A DNA stretch of 64,000 nucleotides, from contig NC_064239.1 of NCBI RefSeq assembly GCF_023101765.2, positions 3,906,001 through 3,970,000 on the forward strand. The letters run 5' to 3'. The notes under the pieces are model-generated. The model was not told the origin of the DNA, searched no databases, and saw only the letters and a list, made by a program, of their open reading frames with translations. Shown here in pieces: positions 51,390 to 63,805 of this stretch. The translations under genes and the position numbers were made by a program. The DNA comes from Spodoptera frugiperda. Taxonomy: Eukaryota; Arthropoda; Insecta; Lepidoptera; Noctuidae. Positions within the stretch are counted from its first letter, which is position 1; each line of letters begins with the position of its first letter.

Positions 51390-52510
51390 TTGTTATAGAA
51401 TACTTTGCTTTAGCCCCGTCTGTCGGTAGTCGCAATTGATAACTAACGCACTGAATAAGCAGTCAAACTATGAATTTTCACTTACATTAATCAAGACAGA
51501 CCGATACAAACTAAATTATTCATTATTCTTATAATATGAGCAAGATAGCATTACACAGACATATTTATCTTTACACCCATACATACATACCGCTCTAACT
51601 GTTTACATGCATCTGATGTATACAACACTAACATACAAAACTAAACAGTGTGTAGGTCCGATATTGAGCTAGGCTGACTACATAATGCCTAAAGCTATGC
51701 TTAATCCCACCCTATTGTTATGTAATTCCTATTCCTAGAAATATGTACGTATACAACGTTAATGTACAAATGTATACACAAATTATTATTACGTTTTTCT
51801 ACTGCTGAATTTCTCTTTTCGCAAAAAAATGTTTTGTTCGAGCTTTTGTTTTGCTTCACAAATTCGTCAATACACCAATAAAATGGCTATTCAGAGCATT
51901 TAGTACCAACGTATTTTTTATTTGTTGAAAAACAATAGTAATTCGATTATTTAAAAAACCAAGGTTTATTACACTAGAAAAAATATTTCATTTATTTATG
52001 TCCAGTACACAAAATCCGTATAAACAAATTAAATAAAAAAAAATACAAAATTAATCTCAAATTTTAATTAATACTGGCCAAATATACATACCAATTTCTT
52101 TGAACAAAACGGTGCCTTGTTTGTGGTTATAAATGAGAGATAAATTCTATTTTTAAATTCAACTCAGTCAAGTTCCTGGTTGGCCTTTCTGCTATTTGAC
52201 CAATAAAGTAGTCTTTAGGGAATACTCGACGCTTTATGACCTCAGAGGGACGCTAAATTGTACCGAAGCCTACGCAGGAAAAGGACTAATATATTTTTTT
52301 ATTACAAGAAAGAAATATGTATTCTTACCTAATGGTATTTTACATCCCATAGTTTCCAATCACAGTGTTACATATTTTATTTTGTTACATAGACATTTTT
52401 ATTACGTGTTGTTCTATTTTGAACTCTAGCATTTATCAAAACAAGTCGCATTTAGTATTGCACATAGGCTAATGCGCCTTATTCAAAATTTTACTATAGC
52501 ATTTAAATAT
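51390..52510. other. No recognised feature
   Basis: AT-rich. A 77-codon frame at 52196-52429 has no support. Confidence 0.35.
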
Positions 52511-52512
52511 AT

Positions 52513-52645
52513 GGAGCTGCGGACTGCCTAGCGGGTTTACTGGGGCTCCGGCTCGAAAACTAGGAGTAGGAACGGGGTGGTTTTTAGCCAGTTAGAGTCT
52601 GACACTCACTGACTTTTGCCACACACAAGGCGAGAAAAGTCAAGT
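52513..52645 (+). mobile_element. R1-type LINE 3' UTR (family C)
   Basis: GGAGCTGCGGACTGCCTAGC, GGGTTTACTGGGGCTCCGGC, GGAACGGGGTGGTTTTTAGC, AGAGTCTGACACTCACTGAC. Confidence 0.75.
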
Positions 52646-52921
52646 ATGTCAAGAATTATAATATATACCTACTACTAAGCTTACCTAGGTTTCACAATAA
52701 AGTATTACTATTATGGTATATTAGTACTTCAGTATAAAGGTACCGGAGCCGTTAATTTCATTTAGCATAACATTATAATGATACCATTTCGGCTCTAGAG
52801 AACAATATACATTTATTAAACCGTTACAGTTTGTATGTAATATGTATTTTAGAACAACTACCAATATATTCTTACTTTGACGATACATAGGTACATAATA
52901 TTATGCCTTACTTTCATGTGC

Positions 52922-53203
52922 ATATCACATCAACAGCCTAAGCGGCCTCTTTTCGGATGGAGAATGTTTGAGCATTAATTACCACGCTTGCTCAATACGG
53001 GTTGACGATTTCAAACTTATAATTAGAAATTATAAGCCTAGGTTTCCTCACGATGTTTTCTTTTACCGCTCATCAATGGTGTCTAAAAAATCTTAGAAAG
53101 TACATATAACAGAAAATGTCACATTGGTATTTGCCATTGTTAGGTTACGAAAGCACACTCGTGCATGAGAAGCGCGTCTTAAACCACCGGACCACCAAGA
53201 CAG
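52922..53203 (-). mobile_element. SINE family E
   Basis: Minus strand: TGTCTTGGTGGTCCGGTGGT head, B-box region GTGTGCTTTCGTAACCTAAC (decayed), body with the AACCCGTATTGAGCAAGCGT motif, end AAGAGGCCGCTTAGGCTG. Confidence 0.75.
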
Positions 53204-53549
53204 ATGGTATATATTTCATGTCCATATGATAGATACTACAGTAACACCATCTATTGTTATCTTTACACACTTTTTAAGCTTCCTACAGTAAATAATAAAC
53301 ACGATATAAAACATGAAAACTAATGATGATGTTCCGACCGATGTCGGTCAAGGCGACTGCTCTAATTCCACGGACATTCGAATTGAATAATAAATGGAAC
53401 TATACATATAATAAGACAAATGACGAAAAGTGTAATGTACTCCGACAATAATTATGTGCATGCATAGAATATGAAATTGACTATTATGAAACCGTTAATG
53501 ACTCGATTACCATTGGTTAATCATTTTTTATGGCATAAGCCGGTAAACG

Positions 53550-53715
53550 ACGGTCCTCCTTTTGGGGGTTAGGAATTTAAGACTGGTTAGGGAATCGAGG
53601 ATTGGGAATAGGGATAATTGGGCCTCCGATAACCTCACTTACGCAACGAAACACAACGCAAGCGTTGTTTTACGTCGGTTTTCTGTGAGTTCGTGGTATC
53701 ACTCCGGTCGCTACA
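53550..53715 (+). mobile_element. Family D repeat
   Basis: TTTTGGGGGTTAGGAATTTA, AACGAAACACAACGCAAGCG, TTGTTTTACGTCGGTTTTCT, GTGGTATCACTCCGGTCG. Confidence 0.75.
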
Positions 53716-53785
53716 TACGCTTAAAATTAATTTTAAGATTAATCATTTAATTTAATTTTTATTTTAATTAATTTTAATAATAATT

Positions 53786-53960
53786 AAGGTTGGTGCGGTG
53801 GCTGGGCAACGTGTAGCGGGTTCGATTCCCGCATGGAGCAACTCTTTGTGTGATCCATAAATTGTTGTTTCGGGTCTTGGTGTTATATGCATAATGTGAA
53901 ATTGTATGTTTATAAACAAATCCACGACACAGGCGAAAATATTAGCGATGGGCAACGTTT
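53786..53960 (+). mobile_element. SINE family A, with small deletion
   Basis: GGTTGGTGCGGTGGCTGGGC; the CTGGCTGCCGTG segment is deleted; B-box GGGTTCGATTCCCGCATGGA; tail ATCCACGACACAGGCG. Confidence 0.8.
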
Positions 53961-54000
53961 TAAAAAAATACTAACATTAAATATGTTTTATAGATAAATT

Positions 54001-54162
54001 TCGACTGCACGGTTGATGCGGTAGCTGTGCAACTAGCTGCCGTGCAACCGATAGCGGGTTGGATTCCCTTACGGAACAACTCTTTGTGTGATCCCCAAAT
54101 TGTTGTTACGGGTCTGGGTTCATGTGAACTTGTATGTTTGTAAACGCACCCACGACACAGTG
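54001..54162 (+). mobile_element. SINE family A, adjacent second copy
   Basis: CGACTGCACGGTTGATGCGG, B-box-like GGGTTGGATTCCC, tail TTTGTAAACGCACCCACGAC. It lies 40 bp from the previous copy in the same orientation. Confidence 0.8.
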
Positions 54163-54164
54163 AT

Positions 54165-54898
54165 CCTAATTCATAAAATAGTAACTACTAGCAAAAATAA
54201 CGCGTTAAATGTTAACGTTCACCTGTATCCGACAAGACAAGTAAATAAACACGATCTCTTTCCACGATACAAGTTTGATATCCACCAGTATTATTTTACA
54301 ACCCGTCCCGAATTCCATACCCTACATATAAAATAACAAAAGGAACGAATGAGAGAGAAGAAAAATGTTTTCTCCAACCTCATAAAATCATAACACGACA
54401 AAACAATTCACGAAGTACTTTTAGGCAGTGCGTAATTGGTACTATATGGTGGTAGATCCGTATCTCCAGCATTTTGTTCTAAATCTATTAGGTCCATTAG
54501 CTTGGGTTTTTTTACTTAAGTAATATATTGTTCAAAGGTTCCTAATCATGCGATCGCGTGCCTCCCTGATGGCTAGTGGAGTAAAATGACCGCTCGCTCG
54601 CCAGCAATTAGCCAAGTTTGATTGAATGGAATAAGTGCTGGCTGAAGTGTTTTGTGAGCCTTTGTCCTTATTTCGTGGTTTGTCTGATACTTTTGTTCTA
54701 CTGTGATTACTGATTACATTGTGTTTTGTGGAGTGCGACGTTTTTATAACTTTTCGTTGTAGTAGCAGTAGCATGAGGTACGAGGAATGAAAAGTTATTG
54801 TTTTGTTGAAATAGGAAAATTGACGAAACTAAGTTTTAATTAACGATCATATTCGTAGTCTTTTTTTCTGAAAAGTCATGTAATTGGGCGGGCCGAAA
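54165..54898. other. No recognised feature
   Basis: A GC-richer patch lies at 54545-54620. The 80-codon minus-strand frame at 54774-54532 has no recognisable motif. Confidence 0.3.
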
Positions 54899-54899
54899 A

Positions 54900-54970
54900 T
54901 CCAGACAGTTCCTACTCCTGCTAGGCAGCCGGTAACCCGCTAGGCAGCCCGCAGCTTAGGATCATATTTA
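54900..54970 (-). mobile_element. R1-type LINE 3' UTR (family C), fragment
   Basis: GTTCCTACTCCTGCTAGGCA, GCCGGTAACCCGCTAGGCAG, CCCGCAGCTTAGGATCA, reverse orientation. Confidence 0.55.
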
Positions 54971-54971
54971 T

Positions 54972-56750
54972 AGTCTATAATCATATTCATAGTCATAAAG
55001 ATCTGAAATACTATTTTTTTTTTTTTTTATACATAACAATAAATATTTATTTAATAGATATACTAATAGTATAGATCGTTTCATTCCATAAATAAGGAAG
55101 GACGAGCCATGTGTTCAATATTTTCATTAATCTACCAGATAGACTGTCACTAAATGAATATTTTATTTTTCAAGACTGTAGCGTTTCTGTTACAAATCAA
55201 ATTCTGTTACGAACGATCCCTAACACTCGAAATACATATAATCAACTGCTAGAATAATAAATAGTAATAACTGGACGTACAAGTAGTAATCTATGTGACA
55301 TATGTACTTCTTTCTTGTCATACAATTTGATGAAGATATTTCCATAACCTTATTTTCTCGTTTAGTAAGAGTATACAAATAGCTAGATAAGATATTTTTA
55401 GACACATTTCTTTGCCAAGAAAAGCATGAATGGTCTGAATAGTTGATTAGGACATCAAGCGACAAACGTAGCTGGTTTTATATTATTTTTATCTCAGACG
55501 AATGTATATTCTCACGTATACGTTACACGCACAAACAAACACGTCGTATAAAGAGAGTCTTAAAGAAAATACCGTTTTCACTTTGCTTCGTAGAAATATA
55601 CAGAATTTATAGCTAAACCGTAGTATGAAGATATCCGCCATTTAAAGGGGCGTTCGGCTGATTGAACCATCAATGTAATATCCTGTTCTGGAGTGACGCT
55701 CATTTATCGAAGCCATTTTTGAGAAATGGTCAACAGGGAATCGATTACCGGCTGTTCAATATTCCTTTTTGCCACACTGTAAATAAGGTTAGAAATTCCA
55801 CAACACAATTAAGGTTAACTATTGTAAAGGTTGTTTCAAATTATTTTATTATTACCTACCTTATTATTGTGTAGGGTTGCCAAACGTACTATATTATATA
55901 CCTAGTGTTGTACTATATTTGAAAATAGTTTGGCCTTTGCTTAATCAAAATACTTTGAAGATAAATGAAACTGATGGAATACAGATATTTTTACATTTTA
56001 CAAATTAATTATTTAATTCAGACCAGTAAACTCTAATTTTTATTCTTTCCTCCTAAAGTACTATAATTTTTTGAAGCGTACTATATTTTTTAGATCACAT
56101 TTGCAAAAAAAACTCTATATTGCGACAAAAATTGTTGGCAACCGTATTATAAAGCGACGAAGAAAGATTTGATTAAAATGCTGAAGAAATCTGTCCATCA
56201 ATACTTGTAGTACCAAAACAATTATTATTATTGCAATACCTACCTTATCAAAAAGATATGCACAAAGGCACGGGATGTAAGATGAAAGGTGACCCATATA
56301 CGAGATTGGATTCGTCTCCGACTATATTTGGAAAAAGATGACGTTGCATATATCCCGATATTTCATTTGTAAATGTCACTGCACACGGCGAAAAATACGG
56401 ATTTTAATGAAAATGGTTCGTCCTAAAAAATATTGTGACAATATTGAAATTTAACCATATAAAAAGGTTATTTTGGGTGATAGAATGTGTGTATGTATTA
56501 GATCATTATTAGGATTTAGAATACTTCGTGTTTCCAAAAAGCAAATAGGGACAAATTTGTAAACAATAATCACTTCGGATGCCTTAATAATATCTTATTT
56601 TTTAAGTTTTTTAAGATAATTAAAGTTAACTAAATTAACTTTTAAGATGAAACTTAAGCATACGTATGCCTTAGCTGCACTTTTAGCGCAATTTAAATAG
56701 TTGCATGAAACAATAATTCTTTATATAATAGATAAATTCTCTGTGTAGGA
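54972..56750. other. No recognised feature
   Basis: AT-rich, with a T-run at 55015-55030. Confidence 0.35.
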
Positions 56751-56751
56751 G

Positions 56752-57025
56752 AACCATGCTTCGGAACGAATAGGCCAACTTGTCCGAAGTGATATAACGG
56801 CGTCACGGAAAACCGATGTGAAATAACGCTTGCGTTGTGTTCGTTATGTGAGAGCGTTTTCAAATAATGACTCGGAGGTCAAATCCCGAACAACCCTCAA
56901 ATTCGAAACCTCCTCCAAAACACCGGAATCATACTTATAACGCCTCTGGTGTCTATGGATGGCGTAGATTCCTTAGCATCAGGTAATCAATCGGCTCTTT
57001 AACGTCTTATATCATAAAAAAATGT
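56752..57025 (-). mobile_element. Family D repeat, near-full but diverged
   Basis: ACCATGCTTCGGAACGAATA, ATAACGGCGTCACGGAAAAC, AATAACGCTTGCGTTGTGTT, TTATAACGCCTCTGGTGTCT, TTAGCATCAGGTAATCAATC. Confidence 0.7.
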
Positions 57026-57384
57026 AAGGGCAAGTAGACTTCTACTTCTGTTCTCATCTACTTATTGTAGCAATCCAGAATCGATACACTATTAATAAAG
57101 GCAAGTTCGATGTTACGTATTGTTTGCAACTACTCAAGTTTGTAGGCACGCGTTTATTATGTACTCAATGAGAAAGGCAAGTGTAAGTACTTGCCTTGAG
57201 TACAATATTATTGTTAAATTATTAAATTCTGTTTATAGAAACACGTGTTCATTATTACCATTGTTCTTTTATCTTTCAATCAAAGTAAGTACTTTATTTA
57301 TAAGTTTAATTTGAAGTTATTGATATTATTGTTCTTTGTATGTGTAGGTGTAATTACGTTTATACTTATAAATTACTTGCTTCT

Positions 57385-57455
57385 GCCAGCAGTTTCGCCT
57401 GTATTCCCGTGGAATAAAAAGTCTATGTGTAATTCCAGATACAATCTACCATTGT
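57385..57455 (+). mobile_element. Fragment of a common lepidopteran repeat (family M head-like)
   Basis: CAGCAGTTTCGCCTGTATTC, CCGTGGAATAAAAAGTCTAT, ATTCCAGATACAATCTACC. It directly abuts a family D copy. Confidence 0.45.
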
Positions 57456-57558
57456 TCCACAACGCAAGCGTTGTTTTACGTCGGTTTTCTGTGAGGCTAT
57501 GGTATCACTCCGGTCGAGCCGGCCCATTCGTGCCGAAGCATGGCTCTCCCACACTTAT
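57456..57558 (+). mobile_element. Family D repeat, 3' half
   Basis: CACAACGCAAGCGTTGTTTT, ACGTCGGTTTTCTGTGAGGC, GAGCCGGCCCATTCGTGCCG, CATGGCTCTCCCACACTTA. Confidence 0.75.
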
Positions 57559-57559
57559 A

Positions 57560-60325
57560 TGGGTGTGAAGTGTGTCCCGCACTGTGATGAATTATACATA
57601 ATACATACATGTAAAGAGAATCGATATCCGAGTTTCTTCCTTGAAAATTAAGCGAATACAAAACCACACGTTGTATTATATATCACTAAACAATAACGAA
57701 GAGGAACAAAAACATTATTTACAACGTCACAACCAAAAATCTAATATTTATGTTGTACTTAAAACAAGCGTTATCCAAATTCTTAAGGTAAACAAAAGGA
57801 ACAAACGCTACGAAAACAGAGCAATTTGTAACTTAGTATTGAATTTCACCATTTTCGAACTTATTACGCAAATAATATACATCATTATTCCTTAATGATC
57901 TGAGACCAAATAGAGAAATCAAATTAAGAGGAAAAAATGGATTTGATTTACTAAGGTTACGTTCTTTCAAAGACATTTTTTTAGGAATTGGGAATCGAAA
58001 CCAGGGCCTTTTTCTTAGAAGCCATATATGTAGAACAGGACAATGAACCGTCTATACAATACTATACTATGTCTGTATTATTGAAGAAAATCTAATAGAT
58101 TTAGGCTTCTATACCGCGGTGACAAGTCTATAAAATTATTTTCCTTTTAACTCTAACATATTTATATAGCCTACATACATACATAACCTCACGCCTGTCT
58201 CCCATGGGGGTATGTAAAGACTATAGAATGCTTATTACTATAATTCTTCCATACCTCTTTCATGAACATTTTTTACTGAGATGAAATTAATTGTAAACAT
58301 TTGATTCCTTTCACTGGCCTACTAAACCGTAAGCATTGTTACTACTGATACTAACTACTAACTAAATAAAGAATAGTAGGACTTATAAACATTTTGCTTC
58401 TCAACTATTGACATGAAACGAAATCGGTGTTAAAACACGCGCAAAGACTTCAAAGCCATAAGTTATCTTAAAAAAAGTAAGGTAAAACACGCACCTACCT
58501 TGATCCCAAAACTGAACATTAATCTTAACATCCATTACCGGATTACTGTTTATCAAAATGAACCTAATGCAAGTGTAAATAAACACGAATCCGACAGGTA
58601 ACCGTCTTATCAGTGACCCACCTAATCTGCGCTTACATTTCTGTAATACCGTCTAAGATTTTAAGCTCTTAATGACATTAAAATTGCCTATATTACCCCT
58701 TGAAATGCAAACTCTGAAGCAGGAAACTAACCCCTTTCCAGCAATGCATATACATCTCAATATGAACCGTACGTTTATGAGTATAAAGTTGAAATCACGC
58801 TGGTTCTGTTTAAATTGCTGTATGAAGTATACAGTTACATGTTGAGAAATTAATTTGAAGAGAGGTTCGTAACCGATATCTTATGTTGTGGTATGTTCGC
58901 TATGTGAAATTGTTACACGGGGCTTAGTGAAAGAAGCTTAGGTTTTCTTGGTATTTTGTTAATTAGGATGTAATGGTATTATGGCTCCCAATTTGCTAAG
59001 TACACGGAAGATAGGAATGATGAGATTTTGATCTCCGCGTCGAACGTAGCATTGAGTTTTTATTCAGACAGAAAATTATATTTCAGTTTTTTTTTGTGTG
59101 TTCAAGAACACTCGTAGTGCTAACACAGAGTCTAAAATGCTGTTCGTTGTGGAAATAGTTTCACACCCATTAGTTCAGATAATAAAAATTCAGAGGTGGA
59201 AACAGCTTCTTTCGACGCTACGTCTGTGATGTGTGTCTCACTACACATTTAAAAAAAACAGTCACGTTGGTGCTCTAATAAACCACCTATTTTGTTTTAC
59301 CTAAAAATTCACAAAGAACAACTTAACGAACCACAACTTAAATCACACGAAACATACTAAAAATAAAATAAAAAGCCGTACAAAATGAATTACCGTACTA
59401 GAAAAGAGAACTCTATGAACATAAAATAATATACAATTAGCACCAATTCTCATTGTACGGAAACAAAGGTTTTTCATGTCCGGCCGACATTTGTCGGGGC
59501 GGTACACAAAGAACATTGGTTAATCAAAGCCCCTCTAAATAAAAACTACCATTTTGTTTTTCCCAGTATACACACGACTCCACATCAAGCTATACAGAAC
59601 CAGTCTAAGCTGACCCTCGAATGTACGGAAAGATCGTATAAAGCGAGACCATTATTAACTGGTTTTTATTGCTCGATGTGTAACCAGGTTTACTACGCAC
59701 GACAGAACGTAGTGCTTTTATTACGTATTGCGAACTGCGAAGCTAATTAGGACTAGCATATATACTAGAAAAAGGCGCAAAGCTGACGAAATTTCGCTTC
59801 TTACCTAATTCCACGCACTTCTAAATGTTATTTATTACGTTTATGTGTGAAAATAACAAGTTTGGCGAAAGGTCAGCACTTATTTTTTGTTTCGGCACCT
59901 TTTAGCGATTTGCCATAAAAGCTTATGGGTGGCTATTTTTGAAATAGTTCTTTTTTCAGGTTCTTTAGTCTAATGGCCGACTATTAGGTTTTTAGACTTC
60001 TAAAAATGTCTGTAATATAGCTTGGGGCTAAAGGGACTAGCGACTAGACATTATAATTGTAGGATATTTATTTGAGCTCATAGTAACAGACCTCTATTTA
60101 ATAACGAACATTTTATATGAAATACTTTAGGTATAGTGTGTGTAAGTAGTGGCATGTATGTAATTCCCTTTTAGTTAAGGCAGAAATACAAAAAAATATT
60201 CTGAATCAGAATCGAACACTTTGTTCCCTCTACTCGACAGCTGCATTTCCAAGCACTCGACAAGTAAGGCAGTGAAATAATAAGTACAAGTTCAAAAGAT
60301 AGATTTATTAAAAAATACGGTTTAT
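57560..60325. other. Mostly no recognised feature
   Basis: AT-rich. Short repeat K is at 58174-58208 (reverse of 12229-12268). A small GC-rich hairpin, CCGACATTTGTCGGGGCGG, lies near 59484. Confidence 0.35.
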
Positions 60326-60329
60326 TCAC

Positions 60330-60475
60330 GTATACTAATGGAGAAAAGCTCTACTATTTTCAAGTCACAGAGGGACTCTTCATCATGAGTAGCGTGCGCA
60401 GCGCACGACGTGACTTTGGACTGTAGCGTGAATTTTTCGTTAATTTAGTATGTCTCACGATAGTTATTATAAAGA
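60330..60475 (+). mobile_element. F2 hairpin element, internally shortened
   Basis: TTTATTCACGTATACTAATG, GCTCTACTATTTTCAAGTCA, GAGGGACTCTTCATCATGAG, GCGCACGACGTGACTTTGG, tail GTTAATTTAGTATGTCTCAC then GATAGTTATTATAAA. Loose flanking repeats occur at 60304-60318 and 60483-60497. Confidence 0.7.
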
Positions 60476-60862
60476 AAATAAGAATATTTAAAAATACTAA
60501 AGTTATGAACAGAATAATATTATATTCACCACAAATCTACTGTCGGCAATGTATCTTCGATCTAAGCCTAGATCAGAACTGGAATATTCCATCGGCTAAG
60601 TGATATTAACATGCATGGCTCAACCTCAGGGCAATAGCTTACCATCCACAGTAACTTGCAGTTATCTGCAAGATATATAGACAGGTTGGACAGACAAAAT
60701 ATTATGCTATACATAATATACATACATGTGATACAAGTAGAGATGATGTGGAGAATATTATGTCTTTTTGATTTAGGATTTGCTTAAATTATTAAAGTAT
60801 CCAAATTCAAGGTTCTACATGTTGAATGAATTTGAAATTGAATGTCAAATCTGCTAGTAGTG

Positions 60863-60957
60863 ACCCGGAGCTGCGGACTGCCTAAGAGTCTGACACTCCC
60901 TCTAGCCTTTAGCTAGGCGAAGGAAGACAATGGATGATATTCTCTCTCAAAAAAAAA
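60863..60957 (+). mobile_element. R1-type LINE 3' UTR (family C), internally deleted
   Basis: CCGGAGCTGCGGACTGCCTA joins directly to AGAGTCTGACACTCCCTCTA, then AATGGATGATATTCTCTCTC and an A-run. Confidence 0.7.
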
Positions 60958-60959
60958 CT

Positions 60960-62635
60960 TCTAGTAGTAGAAGATACCGTCACGTGTTTCAGAAATGTTA
61001 ACAAAAAGTTCAAGAAGTCTATTTTGTTTGTTCAAAGTAACAGGAGTTGTGAACGGATGTTTAACAATGGTAACTTACCCGAAGATGTTTGATTAATTAC
61101 ACTGAACTCATGAAAAGTTTGATCCTATTCAGTTAAACCAAATTACGCCTTCCGCAAATTCAGAAGTTTAAAGATGTTAATACAGAAACAGCGAAATTCA
61201 TAATCATGTTTATCTAGAAAATCAACAAATAACAATATTATTTTACCCACAAATTAGGCAAGCTTCTCTTAAGAAAACCTCGCTTCGGTTGTATAGAAGT
61301 TTCCCTTTTCTATTCATTCCATAGTTATACTTTAACCATGTACTATGTTATTTCCCCATTAAGGTCACTGAAGTTTTAATGAGATTTGGTTAGTTCCACG
61401 AAAAATACAATTACCACTGAACAAATGAATACTTTTGTCAAATGCAATGTTTCTAATAATAATTGGCATGCCATTTGCTTATGAGCATGATCAAATGGCA
61501 TGTCAATGTCAATGCATAGCACAAAAATAATTGACTGACGTCAGCAACATACAAAACCGCAATGACAAGAAAGTAATATTCGTTCTTCTTTTCTTTTTCT
61601 AAATTCAAACTTTAACTATTAACAACTTTAATACGAACAAAAAATAAACCAAATAGCTCGTCAATGTCAATAAAGGTATATCGTGTTCTTCTTTTGAATA
61701 TAAACATTAAAACAATACGTAAAGCTATAATTTGATTAAATATTAGAGCTATAGAATGTACCTATCAGAAATGCACAAAGACATTATTTAAAAAAAAATA
61801 AGTACCTAAACGATTGTACTTCAAACATAGTTAAACAAATTCCTCTTTAAAACGTTACAAAGTAGTTAAGCTTGTCGCTGGTTACAACCGTCAGTCACCA
61901 TGACAGTGTGCCTGAAAGCTCTGAAAATGGCGTTTTAAAATGGAACAATACGTACCATGTGCGTGATAGCTCGCGTTCTATTCTTTCAACATACATCAAC
62001 AAACATGCTAATCCAGTTATAGTTTTAAGTCTGATAAAAGTGAAGTGAATAGAATAAATTATTTAATTATTTGGATAAGATTCTTATGTCTGAAAACTTT
62101 ACGGCTTATCACTCACCAGCTCAAGTGTTTAATGATAAAGACAATAAGTCAAATTAACAATATGCTACATTCAAGCGTGGTAATCTTATTTAAATACAAA
62201 ATAATTTTCATAAAAGCACAATTTTATTAAGAGCCATTGTAACATAAAAATAAAAATTTTAAAGAGAATAATTAATGTCCCATTTGCACATCAACTATTC
62301 AGAAAGCGGTTATTAAATCATAATTTTCTCAAATACACCGAAATTACGGTCCCATTGAATTATAAACAGAAATCGGATTAACAATATTTCGTTCAATCGG
62401 AATGGCTTTGATTTCGGTATTTCGGTTAGTCCGCGGGGATCTTAACGAACCAATTGTTTTTCTGTTCGCAGCATGATTACAAATTAGGTACCAACCCTTA
62501 ACAAACTACTGGCTGTCAAATTCAATTTAACTTCTGTCAACAATGTTTTATTGTGAATTTTAAAATTTATGTTAAAACAGAAAAAGAGGGACGGAATACC
62601 TGAATATAGAAATGTGTTGTATAATACTGTGGATG
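60960..62635. other. Mostly no recognised feature
   Basis: AT-rich. An imperfect hairpin (TTGGCATGCCATTTG ... CAAATGGCATGTCAA) lies at 61463-61507. Confidence 0.35.
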
Positions 62636-62637
62636 AT

Positions 62638-62730
62638 TAAGTCTTTGACTACCAATAGAAAACTGTTGAAGGCATTTCCTCTGCTAACGTCGGTTACCGG
62701 TGACCACCATGGCGTTCAATGTATTAAGGG
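62638..62730 (+). repeat. Small repeat family I, copy 3
   Basis: TAAGTCTTTGACTACCAATA, AAAACTGTTGAAGGCATTTC, GGTTACCGGTGACCACCATG, AATGTATTAA. Confidence 0.6.
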
Positions 62731-63060
62731 CAAAGATTTCTCTACTGTGCTATAAGGCCCACGGTACTTAAGTACTTGTCTACAGCGAAAACAGATTTTA
62801 GTAACAGTGGATAACTTCATGCCAATCCCATACATGAAATTTTCTATTCCCTCCATAGACATGCGCTTAAACGCCATTTGGCTCATAGCACCGAGATGAC
62901 GACGAGGAGTGGGAACAAGCGCATGGATACGCGATCAAACAGCTCAAACTTCACTACTTAACAATAGACATGAAGGATTAACTCCCTCAAGTTTGAAGAG
63001 TACCTATCGGCTGAACTGCGATACTACGATCGCCCTCACTGTTGACACGAGAGCTTAAGA

Positions 63061-63805
63061 TATGCACATATTGCAGTTTGGCGCAGTGAATACTCAGACA
63101 TTGTGCTTTATAGTCGTGTGGTTAGCCACTGAAACTTGATAATACGGAATCCCTTTGTGTCTCGCAGGTTGGTAATAGTGTACTAATATGTGATTTAATG
63201 GGGTGCGGTGCCAGAAGACCTCCCCGTGGTGCACCCTGGGTACAGGTAGTAGTCCCCCTAACGGGGGTGATAGGGTTGGAGTGGCTGTTGCCTGTAGCGA
63301 ACTTCTGGACGGAGCGGAAGAACCCGAGATGGGTTCCGAAGGCGGCAGGCTTTGTGCTGACACAAGGCCTGCGCCTCCGAGAGAACGTCTTTCCGCCCGT
63401 CTCTCTGAACCTAGCAGAGAGCGTGGCGGAGAGGCAAGGACGGTGCTCGTTGTGCACTTACCCTGCCAACGAGCAGCATCGGGGCACAAGTTGTCCTCGA
63501 TTGCAACCGTTGATATCGTAATCCGTGAAGAGGTCATGGTCATGTTTTATGACTCTGAACGGAACGAGGGTCTTGGCTTGGCCGCCCGGACCGCGAGGAA
63601 GATAACCTCTATAAAAAATTCCTCTAATACCAAGTTCTGGTGCGCGGCGAGGGTATGCGTGGCTGAGGAGTAGTGTCAGTCTCGAGCGCACCCCCAGCTA
63701 GGGGACCGGTGGACCCTCTAGTTGGGATACAAATATACACTTACCCAGGTACAGGGGGCACTGCCTGGGTGGACTGAATATTTCCCCCATACTCGTGGGA
63801 ACTTT
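63061..63805 (+). mobile_element. 5' leader of a retroelement (probably R1-type LINE) running off the right edge
   Basis: Base composition rises sharply from about 63190. The leader has structured, C/G-rich runs (AGTCCCCCTAACGGGGGTGA, GACCTCCCCGTGGTGCACCC) and leads without interruption to an ORF1-like start at 63806. Several overlapping frames on both strands (for example 63203-63673 plus, 156 codons) stay open mainly because of high GC; none is recognised. The 5' boundary near 63061-63100 is a guess from composition. Confidence 0.5.

Noticed and set aside
54532..54774. 80-codon minus-strand frame near a GC-richer patch
   Set aside because: No homology recognised and no conserved motif; no splice context.
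61463..61507. Imperfect hairpin as a microRNA precursor
   Set aside because: Stem only about 15 bp with a mismatch, too short for a typical precursor.
63094..63543. 149-codon minus-strand frame
   Set aside because: Antisense to the GC-rich retroelement leader; high GC keeps several frames open at once.
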